Source of the DNA: Mytilus galloprovincialis | Taxonomy: Eukaryota > Mollusca > Bivalvia > Mytilida > Mytilidae | Assembly (NCBI RefSeq): GCF_965363235.1 | Contig: NC_134845.1 | Coordinates: 29,266,524-29,330,523 of the forward strand | Length of the DNA stretch: 64,000 nt | Direction: 5' to 3' | Shown: one piece after another, positions 13,325 to 25,870 of the stretch | How positions within the stretch are numbered: position 1 is the stretch's first letter | How the letters are laid out: the number at the start of each line of letters is the position of its first letter | Notes under the pieces: generated by a model | Told to the model about the DNA's origin: nothing | The model's input: only the letters and a program-made list of their open reading frames with translations | The model's database searches: none | Translations under genes and position numbers: made by a program

Positions 13325-13580
13325 TTTTTTCTATTTTATTGCATTATTTGCACATTTACTGATTTCAGCAAGTTAGCACGGCGGCTCCATGGTTACAAAA
13401 TGTCAACAGTAAATTTGACGCTAGATTACGAGAAAAAATGTTAATTAAAGATGGCAAATGTTTGGTTTGAGAATTAAAAGAATCTATCACATTTGTTTTC
13501 TAGCGGTTATTTAAGAGATGATTCTTGAAAGCTATAGATTTATTAGATATTTTTTACATTTATCATGCATGGGGTAAAAT
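13325..13580 (+). repeat. repeat family H copy
   Basis: This stretch contains CACGGCGGCTCCATGGTTAC, ACGAGAAAAAATG and TTGAGAATTAAAAGAAT. It matches, in reverse, 17550-17760 on the other side of the fucosyltransferase gene. The two copies are clearly diverged, so the duplication is not recent. Confidence 0.6.
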
Positions 13581-13724
13581 AGAACAGCCACACACACGGC
13601 GTACCCACCCTAGCTTCCGTAATGTTAATGATTGTATTTGTCCTTTTAGAATCGACATAATTGGTTTAAACATATTAATTTATAGTGGATTGGGAAACAA
13701 GTAATTGCAACTTATATTAATCCC

Positions 13725-14000
13725 TTTTCACTTTGCGAGTGCTGCCTTGTAGCGGGATTAGCCTACTCTTTTTCGAAATCTACAAGGATGTCTTTTACGT
13801 GCAAGAGATATGGTTCTCTCTTACCACGAATCAGCCATGTATCGTCCCCTTCTGACGAACTATCATCGTTGTCTCAAAACCATACTGGCAAATGGTGTCA
13901 AGGGAGAGCTGAAAAAAATCAGTCCCTGAAATCTTCTCCCCGAAGCGGATCGAACCAGGAACATTTGTGTTAGTAGTCCGATGCATTAATAACTACAACA
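13725..14000 (-). mobile_element. tRNA-derived SINE
   Basis: On the minus strand the element starts near 14000 with a tRNA-like head whose B box is GGTTCGATCC. It continues through CAGGGACTGATTTTTTTCAG and CTTGTAGATTTCGAAAAAG to a tail near 13730. The layout of a Pol III head plus unrelated body is that of a SINE. The tRNA-like part does not form a complete tRNA gene. I recall related elements in other molluscs; the family name is not assigned. Confidence 0.65.
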
Positions 14001-14009
14001 TCAACATAA

Positions 14010-14565
14010 TTCATGGCAGCCATAGATTTGTGGTAAATTTACACATAGAAAGTAGAATACATCTGCTACATACATATGGGCTGTTTTTGTTAATACAATC
14101 CAGATGCATCAGGTACTAGCACTATTAGGTCGTGCAAAATACTTCAAAATCTTCATGGTTTTAACATTTGAGCTTGTGTTTTTATACGATGGAAGTGACC
14201 CATTTGTGTTTAGTCTTAATATTTAAATGTATGTTGTATTTGATGTTAACAAATAACATATATAATGGTTGAGAAAGAACACAAATGCGGCCACTTCCAT
14301 TTTTGACAGACGCATCTGAAAAGTGTCATTTTATGGTAAATTTGGTACATTTTACAAATTTACCATATTTAAGATTGAATTGAGGCGTTTTTTATGACTA
14401 AATCAGTTAAAATATTTAATTTATTGAATCGACGGAAGAAGACACTTTTGAGTGTTCAAAAAGTGTCTAGAATATTTCATCAGAGCGATACCTGAAATTT
14501 GAGGCCAAAATTGGCCCTCACTGGACCTACTCCTTTCCAACAAATCTATGGCTTCCATGAATTGT
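14010..14565. repeat. dispersed repeat family D copy
   Basis: It matches 30345-30880 over most of its length (CTACATACATATGGGCTGTT, ACAAATGCGGCCACTTCCAT, CTGAAATTTGAGGCCAAAAT, GGACCTACTCCTTT). The outer 23 bp on both sides (14010-14033 and 14540-14563) are inverted repeats around CATAGATTTGT, different from the ends of the 30.3-kb copy. Confidence 0.65.
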
Positions 14566-14569
14566 TTCA

Positions 14570-16050
14570 TAAATTTCAGCTTGTCTAAGGCAAAGAGGAA
14601 TAACCCACTTTATATAGTAAAGTTGAATTAGTGTTTTGCGTTGCCATTATGTTAAAAGTGTACTAAAAACAAAAGAAGTAGGATATAATTGTTGAAATCG
14701 ATATCTGTATAGGCATCAATTTTTTTTATGAAGAAGTTGAAACCAATAAATGTCCTATGCATGAAAGGTGAATAGACACGTGATGTTAACGCCCAATATA
14801 AGTTTTTCATGAAGTTTTATGTTCAAAATTGGCACTTTGGAAAGAATTACCGCATTCTTTTTGCCACTTACAGTCTGTTATGTCGGTTTTGGGATACATG
14901 CTGTTGTCGTTACTTATGCAACCGTTTATGATATTGTATTTGCTTTTTAAAAATGTTCCTTATCATTGAGTAATAAATTAAAATTGAAAAAAAGACAACT
15001 TCCTGACGGAATATTTGTTTACAAAACCAGACGAGTAGTTTTGCCAACTTGGCTGTGTTTGATAGCGGATTTATCTTCAGCATGATATGTAATTAAAGAT
15101 GACGAGAGTTTCGGAAAACTTCACTGATTTTGCAGTTAGTGTTTACTCAAGGCGACGCTTTTATGTTCTTATGAATATAAGATATATAGGTACATTTGGT
15201 GCATCTACTTGAAACAAGTAAGTATGCACAGAGGGTATTAAATAAGTAATACAATACACTGTGTGAAACATTTCAAATCAAATTATAATATGGAAAGTAC
15301 AACTGAAAACGAGGCTAACTATTTACACTGTGCGGGACAAACTTGCAATTCCAGAATTGGCAAATCTGAATTTGTCGGTTTATAAGATGTCAAAAATATT
15401 TTTTGCCAAAATGATAGATAATAAAAAAAAAAATTAAATTTCCCTATATGTCCTAACATGTCACCGTTGTCACTGTTGTCACAGCTGGTTAAAAGTACAT
15501 TCCATGGGAAATTTAAAAATTCCCATGGGAATACTCCAAGTTATCATAAGAAAAGTTAAACTTCCCATTGCATTTAATTTCAAATTAATAAAAACATGTC
15601 CCAATATAATATCAATAAAAGAACGATGCTCAGATAAACCCTATGATGCACACATTTAATCAGTCTAAAGGCAATAATTCCATCAAACGTGCACGGTTTG
15701 TTGTTTTAACAGGCATATTCCTTCCCGAAATTCAAAATTACTAAAACATCTTCACTGCTAAGCTGTTTATCTCTTGAAAATGCATTTTGCTCCGTAGTAC
15801 TAGATACTGATAGACGGATTTTTAAGGTTAATTCATCATATGCAAAAATTAAAAGTAACCTCATACAGCTTGCAAGATTTCCGACAGTTTTCCAAAGTGA
15901 AAATATTCGACCATTCGAACGGATACACAACCGGAAACAAATCACAGACGAACGCCCGGTATTTCTGTATCCCATGCAACAACTTGTGTAAGATGAACAA
16001 AACCTTTACCTCGCAGGCAGCTATTAGCTAGCAAATTAATCCTTAAAGTA
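14570..16050. other. spacer downstream of the fucosyltransferase gene
   Basis: Mostly unstructured. Positions 15500-15532 hold an inverted repeat built on two CCATGGGAA arms around an AT-rich centre. The part nearest 16050 should include the 3' untranslated region of the fucosyltransferase gene, but no strong AATAAA on the minus strand was found close to the stop. Confidence 0.4.
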
Positions 16051-16056
16051 TCATCA

Positions 16057-17303
16057 TTATTCATGTATTATATCAGTAGGTTTGAAACACTTGCCTTCCT
16101 TAAGACGGTCATAAACATTGATTTTTTTATTTGCAAGTTTTTCATTTTTGATTTGTGTACACAAATCACATATGGCTGTTTTGAAATTAGATTCCCAGTT
16201 TGTAAGACTGTATGAATGTTTCCTCCTAAGATAAGATGTGTATTTCTTTTCTGATGAACCAATTTCTGTTAGATATGCAGCAAGCTGTTTTGGTGACGAA
16301 AATTTACTTGTTGAAATAAAGGTTCCCTCAGGAAGCACTAATGAAATATTTGGAGCTCCACGAACTACTGGTAACATCATATTATCGTCCTCAAATATAT
16401 CATAGACTTTTTCGGAAACATAGTTCATACACAACGAATTTTCAAAAGACAAATAGAATTTGTAATTTTGACTAACATACGATTTACATGCTTTAAGATT
16501 TGACATTTGTATTGGATGTTGCTGATGACAGCTCAAGTTTCCACATTCACCATAAATATCTACGTTAATATATTTTTGTAATTCTTTCACATATTGCTCT
16601 CTTCTGGAGCTTGTCTCACAGTGACTTACTATCCATGCTATATCTTTTTGTTTTGCCAGGAAAATTTTAGTATAATTCAATTTATTCGGATTTTCTTTTT
16701 TAGTCAAAACTCCGAATGGTAGGGTAATGTCAGATTCAGGTCGATACGACATTATCAAATCAAAAGACATCGATTTTGTCCAAGCAATGTTCTTTGGTAG
16801 TATCTGCCTGAAAGTAGGTGATTCGTTTGTAAAATAAACCCATATCTGGCCAGCTAGCTTTTTAGGTGGAAGTCTTTTAAGTCTTCTGAAAAAAATCACT
16901 ACTTTGCTCATATTATAAAACTGAGGGTTGCTAGTAAACAAACATTTTGTACAACATCTGTCTGATGTGTTAAATGGTTTAAACCAGTCCCAAGGGTGTC
17001 TTTCGTACATAAATATAGTCGGCATGGTATTGTCGTTGCTAGACATATTAGCTGTTTTATCAAACTCGTATTCTCTCTTTGTACAGTTGTGTTTTACATA
17101 CATCCTACCAATCGATGAAGTTATATTTTGCAGGCCATTTGAAAGTTTGTTATCAAGATAGGTGGACACCAATCGTTTTTGCGTTTTTACAGTTCCACGT
17201 AATCTGATCATATTTCCCGAAAATGATATACATGCAATACAAAGCATTATTATAACAACCAGCGCTATCTTATTCCGCCAAATCATGTTTCGTGACATTT
17301 TGT
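16057..17303 (-). CDS. alpha-1,3-fucosyltransferase, GT10 family
   Basis: The 413-residue protein is a type II Golgi enzyme expected to transfer fucose from GDP-fucose in alpha-1,3/1,4 linkage to N-acetylglucosamine-bearing glycans. Residues 11-29 form a signal-anchor membrane helix after a short basic cytoplasmic tail. Residues 30-90 are stem with N-glycosylation sites. The Fuc-TN-like part is about 92-200, with FDLIMSYRPESDI at 179-191. The catalytic C-terminal part is about 215-385: VSHC at 224-227, then the family signature YKFYLSFENS...NYVSEKVYD at 279-300. Length fits the family. The ATG at 17298 is preceded by a splice acceptor (TTTCTATTGCAG, exon start 17303), so the coding region is one exon with an upstream 5'-UTR intron, a layout known for this family. 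The frame is open throughout and looks intact. Acceptor specificity cannot be read from sequence; insect- and mollusc-type core alpha-1,3 or Lewis-type activity are both possible. Confidence 0.93.
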
Positions 17304-17549
17304 CTGCAATAGAAATAATTTGAAAACATAAATAAATGTAGTAACATACATTTAAAGAAATTATTTATTGAAGCCATATATTTGTTGGAAATTTACACAT
17401 GGCTATGGCCGTGGTAGTCGAATTTTATTCTGAACCTTACCGAGTTATTGTGATTGTTATAGAACACATGAGGTCATTTGAAAATTGAAGACAGAGTGGG
17501 TATGACGTGTGTGTTGTTGTTCATCCCCACTGTTAGATAAAGCTAAACA

Positions 17550-17760
17550 TTTCCAATATTTCTAAAGCTTGCATACATGATATCTTAAATAACCACTAAA
17601 TTTGTTTTATTCTTTTAATTCTCAATCCCAACATTTTGTTTTAAATATACATTTTTTTCTCGTAAGCTATCGGCAAATCAACAGTTGGCATTTTTTAAAC
17701 TGAGGAGCCGCTATATTGATTTGTTAAAATCAGTGAACTTTTATTGCATGAAGTGTATGT
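17550..17760 (-). repeat. repeat family H copy
   Basis: Reverse-orientation partner of 13325-13580, sharing GAGAATTAAAAGAAT and CGAGAAAAAAATG on the minus strand. The pair brackets the fucosyltransferase gene in inverted orientation. Confidence 0.6.
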
Positions 17761-17929
17761 CCATTATTTTTTTTGGAAAATAAAAAAAGATATGAGTAAT
17801 TTTTTTTTTATGTTAATTAATATATTATCATCATAAAGTATTTTTGAAAGCTTCCGGATTATTCGAACTATTGAAAAGGTTTCCAAACTTGTCGACTGAT
17901 AATTTTTTGGAGGTAAAATTACACACATG

Positions 17930-18050
17930 TTAATCTATGTTTCCATTTCAAACAGGAGTAAACCATGAAAAAACGTTGATGACGTCACGGTCACATGACT
18001 AAATTATGTCTTTGAGCTGACATCCGAAATAAAATTATATAGAATTAAAC
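17930..18050 (+). repeat. family F fragment with CRE site
   Basis: Shares ACCATGAAAAAACGTTGATG, the octamer TGACGTCA (17980-17987) and a GTCACATGAC stretch with the copies at 5.2-5.6 and 25.5-25.9 kb. The palindromic part of the family is absent. Confidence 0.6.
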
Positions 18051-18149
18051 ATAAACATAAAACGCCCCCACTGATACATGTAATGCAAGGATTATGAGCG
18101 TTAATAAATTGTATTCATTCTATCATTTCATAGAACAAGGTAATGATGA

Positions 18150-18400
18150 AGTTAAAAAAAAAGGCAACAGCAGTTTACCACATACATCGATTGAGAAGAA
18201 ACAAATCCGGGCTACAAACTAAAACCGAGTAAAACACAAAAACCATAAAACAAAAACACCTGTACAACAGAAACACCGAATGGCAACAAAGACAAACCCA
18301 ACATACATTGAAAAGAACTGCCATATTCCTGAGTACTGGACATTTTAAGGAAAAAATGGGTTGAACCTTGTTATATGTACTAGTAGCCTGATTTCTGTCT
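18150..18400 (+). repeat. family B copy
   Basis: AAAGGCAACAGCAGTTTACC, GAAACAAATCCGGGCTACAA and AACTGCCATATTCCTGA follow in the same order as in the other family B copies. Non-coding. Confidence 0.6.
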
Positions 18401-20790
18401 AAAACGTTTATTTGGTCTGATCATATCTTAACCGACTGGATTTACCGCTAGAGAAAAACGTCAAGACTTTAAAAGAATTTTCCCCAGAAGAACAAGAAGT
18501 TTAAAGACTTACACAAATATACACCAGGGGACTGAAATATGTTACTGTAATAATTATACTAAACATACTTTTTACTAAAACTACAAATTAGAAGTAAATA
18601 GATACATGTATGCGTCCATTATGCATTAACCACGATATTCTTGATGTCTATGATCATTTGGATGTTGTTAATTGCTTAGATGTTGCTATCTTATATTAAT
18701 ATCCCATATCTCCATTTATCTTTCAATCAGCTAACTATTTTGTTTTGCTTGTAAAATCTCCTGTTACCCGTCTTCCATGTTTAGCAAGCGGTAACGTGTA
18801 TATTGTATGCCCCTCATGGCCCCGAAAAGTAACTTTGGTTTTTCGTCTTTCAGTCGTTTTGTCTATCAACTTGTACTTGTACATTATTTTCAACTCACCC
18901 AACCCCCTAAAATACAACCACATTACCTCCGAATAACCATGCAAGCGTAAATTAACAGAAATATAAAATCTAAATGATTTCAAGATCTCGATTTTCTTTA
19001 TTCTGTTCTGTCGTTATAATAATAATTGAAGAGTGCAAATTTCGAGAAAAGATTTGTAACGGAATCAGTCTGACTAGAGCCACACCCCACTATCCACTTC
19101 CGTTTGTAGACATAAGTAGATATTTTGGGATGGCTTCAGTGAGACTGTAACGGGACTTGAAATATTTTATTTTATTTCTGCCTAATCAAGTGCACATGTA
19201 TTTTATGAGACTTCCTTAACTTTCTCAGGCCTCATTCTGATGGTGCTGTCCTATGTAGACTCTGTTTATACGATTGCAAAGCTTACACTTTATTTTTAAA
19301 ATGTTGCCGAAACTATATCCGACTTACTCTGTACAGACCATTGAATTTTAGAGACTGTATACACTTGGGACACAGGGAAAGTTATTCACGCAAATAACCA
19401 ATTTAAACCATTGTTTTTCATTCCATGCGAACAAATTATTTTCTGTATGAGTTTCAAAGTCTGCTTTTATTGTGCTTTTTCGCCTAATTTTATCCGTTTT
19501 TTTTTTTCTTTTTTCAATTATACTAGCGGTGTTTTTAATGACCATATTTAGACGAATTAATAGTGGTAGAATTCCCCGGATTTTCACACATCATCCTGAG
19601 TTTTAACAAATTAGATTTCTACTATCAAAACTAAATTTTATGGGATACGGGGCACATCATAAATAAGAATTAATTACAAAAATAAACAAACAATAAAAAT
19701 AAAGTGATATAAACTCAGTCGTTATGCATAAGAACATTTATATTTCACTCGTGCGGTTGCTTAAATATCGAAGAAACGGAATATTTAAAAAGTATCGTTT
19801 TTAACGGTAAAATACCAAAAATATTTTTTTTTTGTTATTTAATCACTTTGTGATTACAAAGAACCTGTTGCATTGACTGGTGTGCATATTTAACGTCAGG
19901 AACGAGAACTCGTGGCGTAACGTCATTCGGTATTGTGTTACCTAAAGCAATGCCAAGATAAACAAGACTGAATCTTCTAGCAAACTGCAAAGATCCGTAA
20001 CGTTACGACTGATTCATTCGAAATCAGACCATGGAAATGAAATTACATTTAGATGCTATCAGACCGTGTTCAGTCATGTTCAGATGATAATAATTTGGAG
20101 TCCCAGAAAAAAATTAAAATAGCCTTGCCAGACGTCATAATTATTTGGACTATGTTAATTCTTACTTTTTCCTTTGTAGATATTTAACATTTTTTATATT
20201 AAAAAAAAATATATTGTTGTTTCTTATTTAATTATAGTGCGATCGTGTTTTTAGAGTCTTTTATAACTTGTTTTACATACCAGAAGCCTTCGTTTAAAAA
20301 CATTTATATATTATTGGAGATGATGGCTAATGAATTCATGAATTCAAGTTTATATTTGAAATAGTTTTGATAAATTATCATGATAATGCGGAAGTGAAAA
20401 TGTTCCGTCGGTGTATCTGAAGTAAATTTAAAGAATATGACTAAGTTACATATATTACACAGCATAATAGATCTGGTTTAATTTGAAATAGAATCCATTG
20501 TCCGATAATAATTCATCAAATCTGTCAAGTTTGATAAAAACGGAAAACAAATCTTCAACCGTAAACGATTCAACGTTACTGTACCCTCTTTATTTATTTG
20601 GAAGCTGGTTTTCGGCTGACTACTACACTTTGTTCATAGACAGCCGGTGAAATCCGAGGTATAGTTGAATCTGATTAGTCGTCCGATCAAATTACGCGTA
20701 TTATACCGCACTTAATTCACGTTATAAACATGAAGTTTTATCTAATGCTTCTATCCATAAAATGTTATCGCAAAAAAAAAAGGAATATAT
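18400..20790. other. spacer without recognisable features
   Basis: No gene, RNA or known repeat landmark. Short open frames on both strands are unsupported. Confidence 0.4.
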
Positions 20791-20795
20791 TTGTT

Positions 20796-21024
20796 TTACA
20801 GCTATTTTCCTACTGTATGTAGTTTAAAGTTTTGGTTGACTTTCTTGCTTTGTTTGTATAAATGATTGCTCAAGCATTCAATAACATCATACAAGCTGAA
20901 ACCCAGCATATCTGTTGATTAGAATTGTAAAACTTAATTAAAATACCTGAGCAAACAGTTATGAAAACAAAGCAATCAAGCCAATCAAACCTTTAAACTA
21001 CATGCATTAGGAAAGAAGCTGTAA
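20796..21024. repeat. 229-bp foldback element
   Basis: Two arms of about 80 bp (20796-20880 and 20945-21024) are imperfect inverted repeats, starting TTACAGCT and ending AGCTGTAA. They share ATGTAGTTTAAAG / CTTTAAACTACAT. The spacer is about 65 bp. No coding content; likely a MITE or foldback repeat. Confidence 0.65.
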
Positions 21025-21429
21025 TACTTCCTGCAATTTATTCACAGGTTAAAATGTATTGTCAAATACCAACTTCCAAGGAAGGGCCGAAGCTCACAAA
21101 CTCGGCAATCAACTTTTAAGTTTTCTCATTTAGAAACAATTGAATGTTTATTATATTATTTCTATTATATTGACGAGTAAAACTTTGTTAACAATGAAAT
21201 ATTTGTCGCTAAACTCAATTGACATTCGATTGATTAATCGCAATTTAAGTCAAGAATTCAGGGGTAAAATCATTGAATCGCGTTGGTTTATGTATAGGAC
21301 GACGCCCTTCAATAGTCGAACACAGTATTACGATTCTATTTAACGACATTTAGTATAAACTACGTTTATTCATCTCAACTTTTTGGTAAATATTCAAATA
21401 AGATGAAGTGTGTAAATAATGCAGTATTA

Positions 21430-22632
21430 CCTTTCCTTCTTGATGGCAGATCATCAGCTAGCAGTACAGTACACATTACGTTTCCTTCTTGGTTGCAGAT
21501 CATCAGCTAGCAGTACAGTACACATTACCTTTCCTTCTTGATGGCAGATCATCAGCTAGCAGTACAGTACACATTACCTTTCCTTCTTGGTGGCAGCTCA
21601 CCAGCTAGCAGTACAGTACACATTACCTTTCCTTCTTGGTGGCAGCTCACCAGCTAGCAGTACAGTACACATTACCTTTCCTTCTTGGTGGCATCACCAG
21701 CTAGCAGTACAGTACACATTACCTTTCCTTCTTGGTGGCAGCTCACCAGCTAGCAGTACAGTACACATTACCTTTCCTTCTTGGTGGCAGCTCACCAGCT
21801 AGCAGTACAGTACACATTACCTTTCCTTCTTGGTGGCAGCTCATCAGCTAGCAGTACAGTACACATTACCTTTCCTTCTTGGTGGCAGCTCATCCGCTAG
21901 CAGTACAGTACACATTACCTTTCGTTCTTGGTGGCAGCTCACCAGCTAGCAGTACAGTACACATTCAATTTACCTTTTCTTCTTGGTGGCAGATCATCAG
22001 CTAGCAGTACAGTACACATTACGTTACCTTCTTGGTGGCAGCTCACCAGCTAGCAGTACAGTTCACATTCAATTTACCTTTCCTTCTTGGTGGCAGCTCA
22101 TCAGCTAGCAGTACAGTACACATTCAATTTACCTTTCCTTCTTGATGGCAGATCATCAGCTAGCAGTACAGTACACATTCAATTTACCTTTCCTTCTTGG
22201 TGGCAGATCATCAGCTAGCAGTACAGTACACATTACCTTTCCTTCTTGGTGGCAGCTCATCAGCTAGCAGTACAGTACACATTACCTTTCCTTTTTGGTG
22301 GCAGCTCATCAGCTAGCAGTACAGTACACATTACGTTTCCTTCTTGGTGGCAGCTCATCAGCTAGCAGTACAGTACACATTACCTTTCCTTCTTGGTGGC
22401 AGATCATCAGCTAGCAGTACAGTACACATTCAATTTACCTTTCCTTCTTGGTGGCAGCTCATCAGCTAGCAGTACAGTACACATTACCTTTCCTTCTTGG
22501 TGGCAGCTCATCAGCTAGCAGTACAGTACACATTACCTTTCCTTCTTGGTGGCAGCTCATCGGCTAGCAGTACAGTACACATTACCTTTCCTTCTTGGTG
22601 GCAGCTCATCAGCTAGCAGTACACATTAGCAG
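21430..22632. repeat. satellite array, about 24 units of 49 or 55 bp
   Basis: Each unit contains CAGCTAGCAGTACAGTACAC followed by a pyrimidine-rich part (CTTTCCTTCTTGGTGGCAG). Units are 49 bp; a minority carry an extra CAATTT after ACACATT, making them 55 bp. Single-base variants (GGTGGC/GATGGC, CTCACC/CTCATC/ATCATC) are shared by neighbouring units, the expected mark of unequal exchange. The last unit is cut short. Open frames that cross it simply read the repeat. Confidence 0.97.
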
Positions 22633-22639
22633 TTCAAAA

Positions 22640-24460
22640 TATAGAAAGTAGTACAAAGTTCACTTCGGGCAGTGAAAACTATCAATTTTATTTTTCAGTT
22701 AAATAGAAGTCATTAATTTATTTGGCCATTTAACAAATAATACATTTTCGTATTGAATACCTACTTTAAAATAGAAAATAACGAATAGTTTAACACATTG
22801 TAAGAGTGTATGTAATAAACAAAGTTATGGATTTCTGTTGAGATTAAAAGGAATGTTTATGTTTCACATTCTATTGGTATTTACCGTCACGCTTCATTAT
22901 TAAATGTATAACCGGTAAATCTATAACTTGGTTAAATGGACATCTGTATCTTGTTTCTAATTCTGCCTTAAACGGACAGAAATGTTTGCTTTGTACCAAA
23001 AGGATAAAATTTAAAAAAAAAACAAAACAAAAAAAAAAAACATTGATAATCGAATATTAGTAACGTGATGATATATACAGACATATTCTAAAGCATTTTT
23101 CAAAACAAAGTATGACCAAGGAGGTTAATTACATTAATATTAACTGACAAAAATGTCGGAAATGTAGTAAATAGTCAGTCTGGCATATTGAGATGAAAAA
23201 GGTTACATTCTAGTCTTGTTTGGACTTTAATTGTAAAATAATCTAGTATGAAAATCTCTTTGAAAGTTAACATTTGAATTTTCAGCAACAGTCCACCAGA
23301 GACCAAATGACGTAGGATTTAACAACTATTATAGGTGTCGCTTTTTCAACAAGAAATAAGACGATAAAATTAACAAAGTAAGATAACAAAACAAAGATAT
23401 AGCAAGCGAACCTGCCAAAAAAAAAAAACAACTCACGGTGACTTATACATGTAGTTGTCAATTTCTGTGTCATATTTGTCTCTGGTGCAGAGTTTTCTCA
23501 TTGGCAATCATGCCACATCTTTTTTTATATATATTTAGGGGCGTTTAGGAAGCGTAACTAACCAAAAAATGCTTTGCTAGTGACTAAGTTGATGTTAATA
23601 TTGGTAAGTGAAAAATTGGTCAAAATTCGCATTCAATAATGTTACAATAGGGAACATATGATGTGATTTTAGCTACTATAAGTTGATCATTCCCATGGCC
23701 ATTTGTGAACCAGAAATTTCGTAAAAATTGGTGTTTCTAAAGAAAATTAAAGGGATGAATTCATACCTTGTATTAATAGTACTTTCCATTTTAGTATGTA
23801 CTAGAAAACACCCGCGAAATCGAGGGAATTTAGAGCTTGATTTCACGTATGTTAAATGTTGTAGGATGAATTTTTGTAATAGATGTTAAGTCTGGAGAAT
23901 TTCAGAAAAGATATCAAAAGCCTTCACCCTTTTTTCAAAGTCCGTTATTTGTTTCCTTTCTGATAAATTCCATTATTTTCGCAGTTCTAGCCTCAGACCA
24001 CAATTATTCTTCCCCTTTACCACAATGCATTTTTTTCTTGGTGAAAATCTAATTGAATTAAAAAAAATTGCACTGCTTCAAACATGAAATAGATGTAACT
24101 GCTTATAGACCATTATTAATTACTATACTATATATAAAAGTATTAATTTTCGCGAACCATTTAGGTCACGGAAATTCCAAAATATGGCATCAGTAAGGAG
24201 AGTTGTACAAACAATGTAAATACACAGAACCCCATCCAAACTTGCTTTAGCTAATAGTATTCATCTTTTTCTATTTTATATGTACAAACAACATTCCATT
24301 TTTCTATAATTTCGATTAAAAAATTCCAAAATCTGAGTTAAAATAGGTCGAATGCCCCAAATAAACGTTGTCTGATTGGTTGAAGTACTGTGGCGTCGAC
24401 GATAAGCATAGAAAGCCTCGATGTAAAGCACACGCTTCACAGGAATAAGGAGAGTTTTAC
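22640..24460. other. spacer with a family A fragment
   Basis: Positions about 23480-23535 carry a short family A 3' end (TCATTGGCAATCATGCCACA). The remainder shows nothing that can be supported. Confidence 0.4.
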
Positions 24461-24464
24461 AAAT

Positions 24465-24665
24465 AATTCAATTCAATTCAATTCAAAGTTTTATTGCCAT
24501 ATAAACTATACAGTTTGTGACATATAACAACAACAAAAACAAATAAAGACAATAACTAAGTAACTCAATATATATACACAAATTCAGGTAAATATTAAAG
24601 GGTCCCCTGTCCTCAGTTCCATTGAATTTTTTATAAAGGATAATGTGAATACACAGATTCTCCAT
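24465..24665 (-). mobile_element. 3' tail of a LINE
   Basis: Read on the minus strand this ends in ATGGCAATAAAACTTTGAAT followed by repeated TTGAA units (AATTCAATTCAATTC on plus). This is a terminus typical of RTE/L2-like LINE copies in invertebrates. Only about 200 bp of the 3' end is present. A short minus frame across it is the end of the LINE and its untranslated tail, not a gene. Confidence 0.65.
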
Positions 24666-24669
24666 CCTA

Positions 24670-25540
24670 TTTATGTTTTGCTGAAAATGTTGCAGTGTTC
24701 ATCATTTCTGTTTTGATTCTGCTAACAACATTCCATTTTTTCTATAATTCCGATTTAAAGATGTGGAAACCCGTAATAAAAATAGATGGCCTCAATGATT
24801 TAAAAGCAACGCAAAAAATTCCGTTAATACGACCCTGAGTTCAACCGGGGTTATATAAACCGATTCACAAATAGATCTCCTTGCGCTCAAATGTAATTCT
24901 TAGTGAAGTATACGGGTAAATTCGTTTACGGAAATTTATACACACTTTATCATTAATATATTACCAGGCTTTTGCATATTCACGTTTTTTTTATGCTCAA
25001 CTTTAGTCAAATTCAATTCTATACATTTTTTTTTACGTAAAGCAATAGGAGTAAGAATATTATTTCGCGCCAATTTAACCAGCATCACCACCACTATCAA
25101 AATTATTATCTTTGTGAAATTTCAGTTATATAGTTTATTAATTAGTATTCTTATAAGATAATTATGCTTCTGAACAATCCATCAGTGCTTTGTTTTCTTT
25201 TGAGAACATGGCAATTGTAGGATTTGAATCTTGATTAAATGACTAAGGCTAATTTCTACCCTACATGTTTTACTTATTTCAATATATATGCAACTGCTAT
25301 GACCCCTTATTAAAAGAAAACAGTAGACAAAATACTTAAGAAGCATTACCCCATATAACAATTGAAAAATTTATTCCAAGACCACGAACATGGGGAATTA
25401 ATTGTGGTCTGATGCCTTCTGTTCATATTTTACTACGGGTGAGTACTCAAATCGCTTGAAGGACGACATGTTAGAATTGCAACTGACCTCATTGTTATGG
25501 TTCAGTGACTGCATGAAAACAAATACTTATTTAACAGTGA
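24670..25540. other. spacer without recognisable features
   Basis: AT-rich; no element or gene recognised. Confidence 0.4.
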
Positions 25541-25544
25541 AATG

Positions 25545-25870
25545 CTCACTGTTATGAGAAAATAATTTAATTTTGGATGTAACGCGTCTTGTGATTGGCT
25601 CATTGTTTTGTTTATCAGCTCATAGACAAAATATAGTCATGTGACCGTGACGTCATCAACGTTCTTTCATGGTTTATTCCGGTTCAAACTGGAATTTATA
25701 ATTAAATTATAAGAAATAACTGTAATATTTTTTCTTTATATTCGAAATAACATAAAAAAATGTGGTGCACACTTTAAAATAACACGCTTCAGTGTCACCA
25801 CATATTTTTATGTTAATTATTTTCTTCATAGACAGAAAACATATTAGTTATTCCGTATTTGGAAACATTT
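25545..25870 (-). repeat. family F copy with CRE site and palindrome
   Basis: Reverse-orientation copy of 5180-5595. It carries TGACGTCA at 25648-25655 and an imperfect palindrome at about 25745-25845 with AAATAACATAAAAA and TTTTTATGTTAATT arms. Confidence 0.65.

Noticed and set aside
13788-13973. 61-codon open frame
   Set aside because: It lies inside a SINE on the opposite strand.
21587-21802. 71-codon open frame
   Set aside because: It only reads the 49-bp satellite in successive frames.
21430-22632. CRISPR-like direct repeats
   Set aside because: Units are contiguous with no unique spacers, and the window is animal DNA; it is a satellite array.
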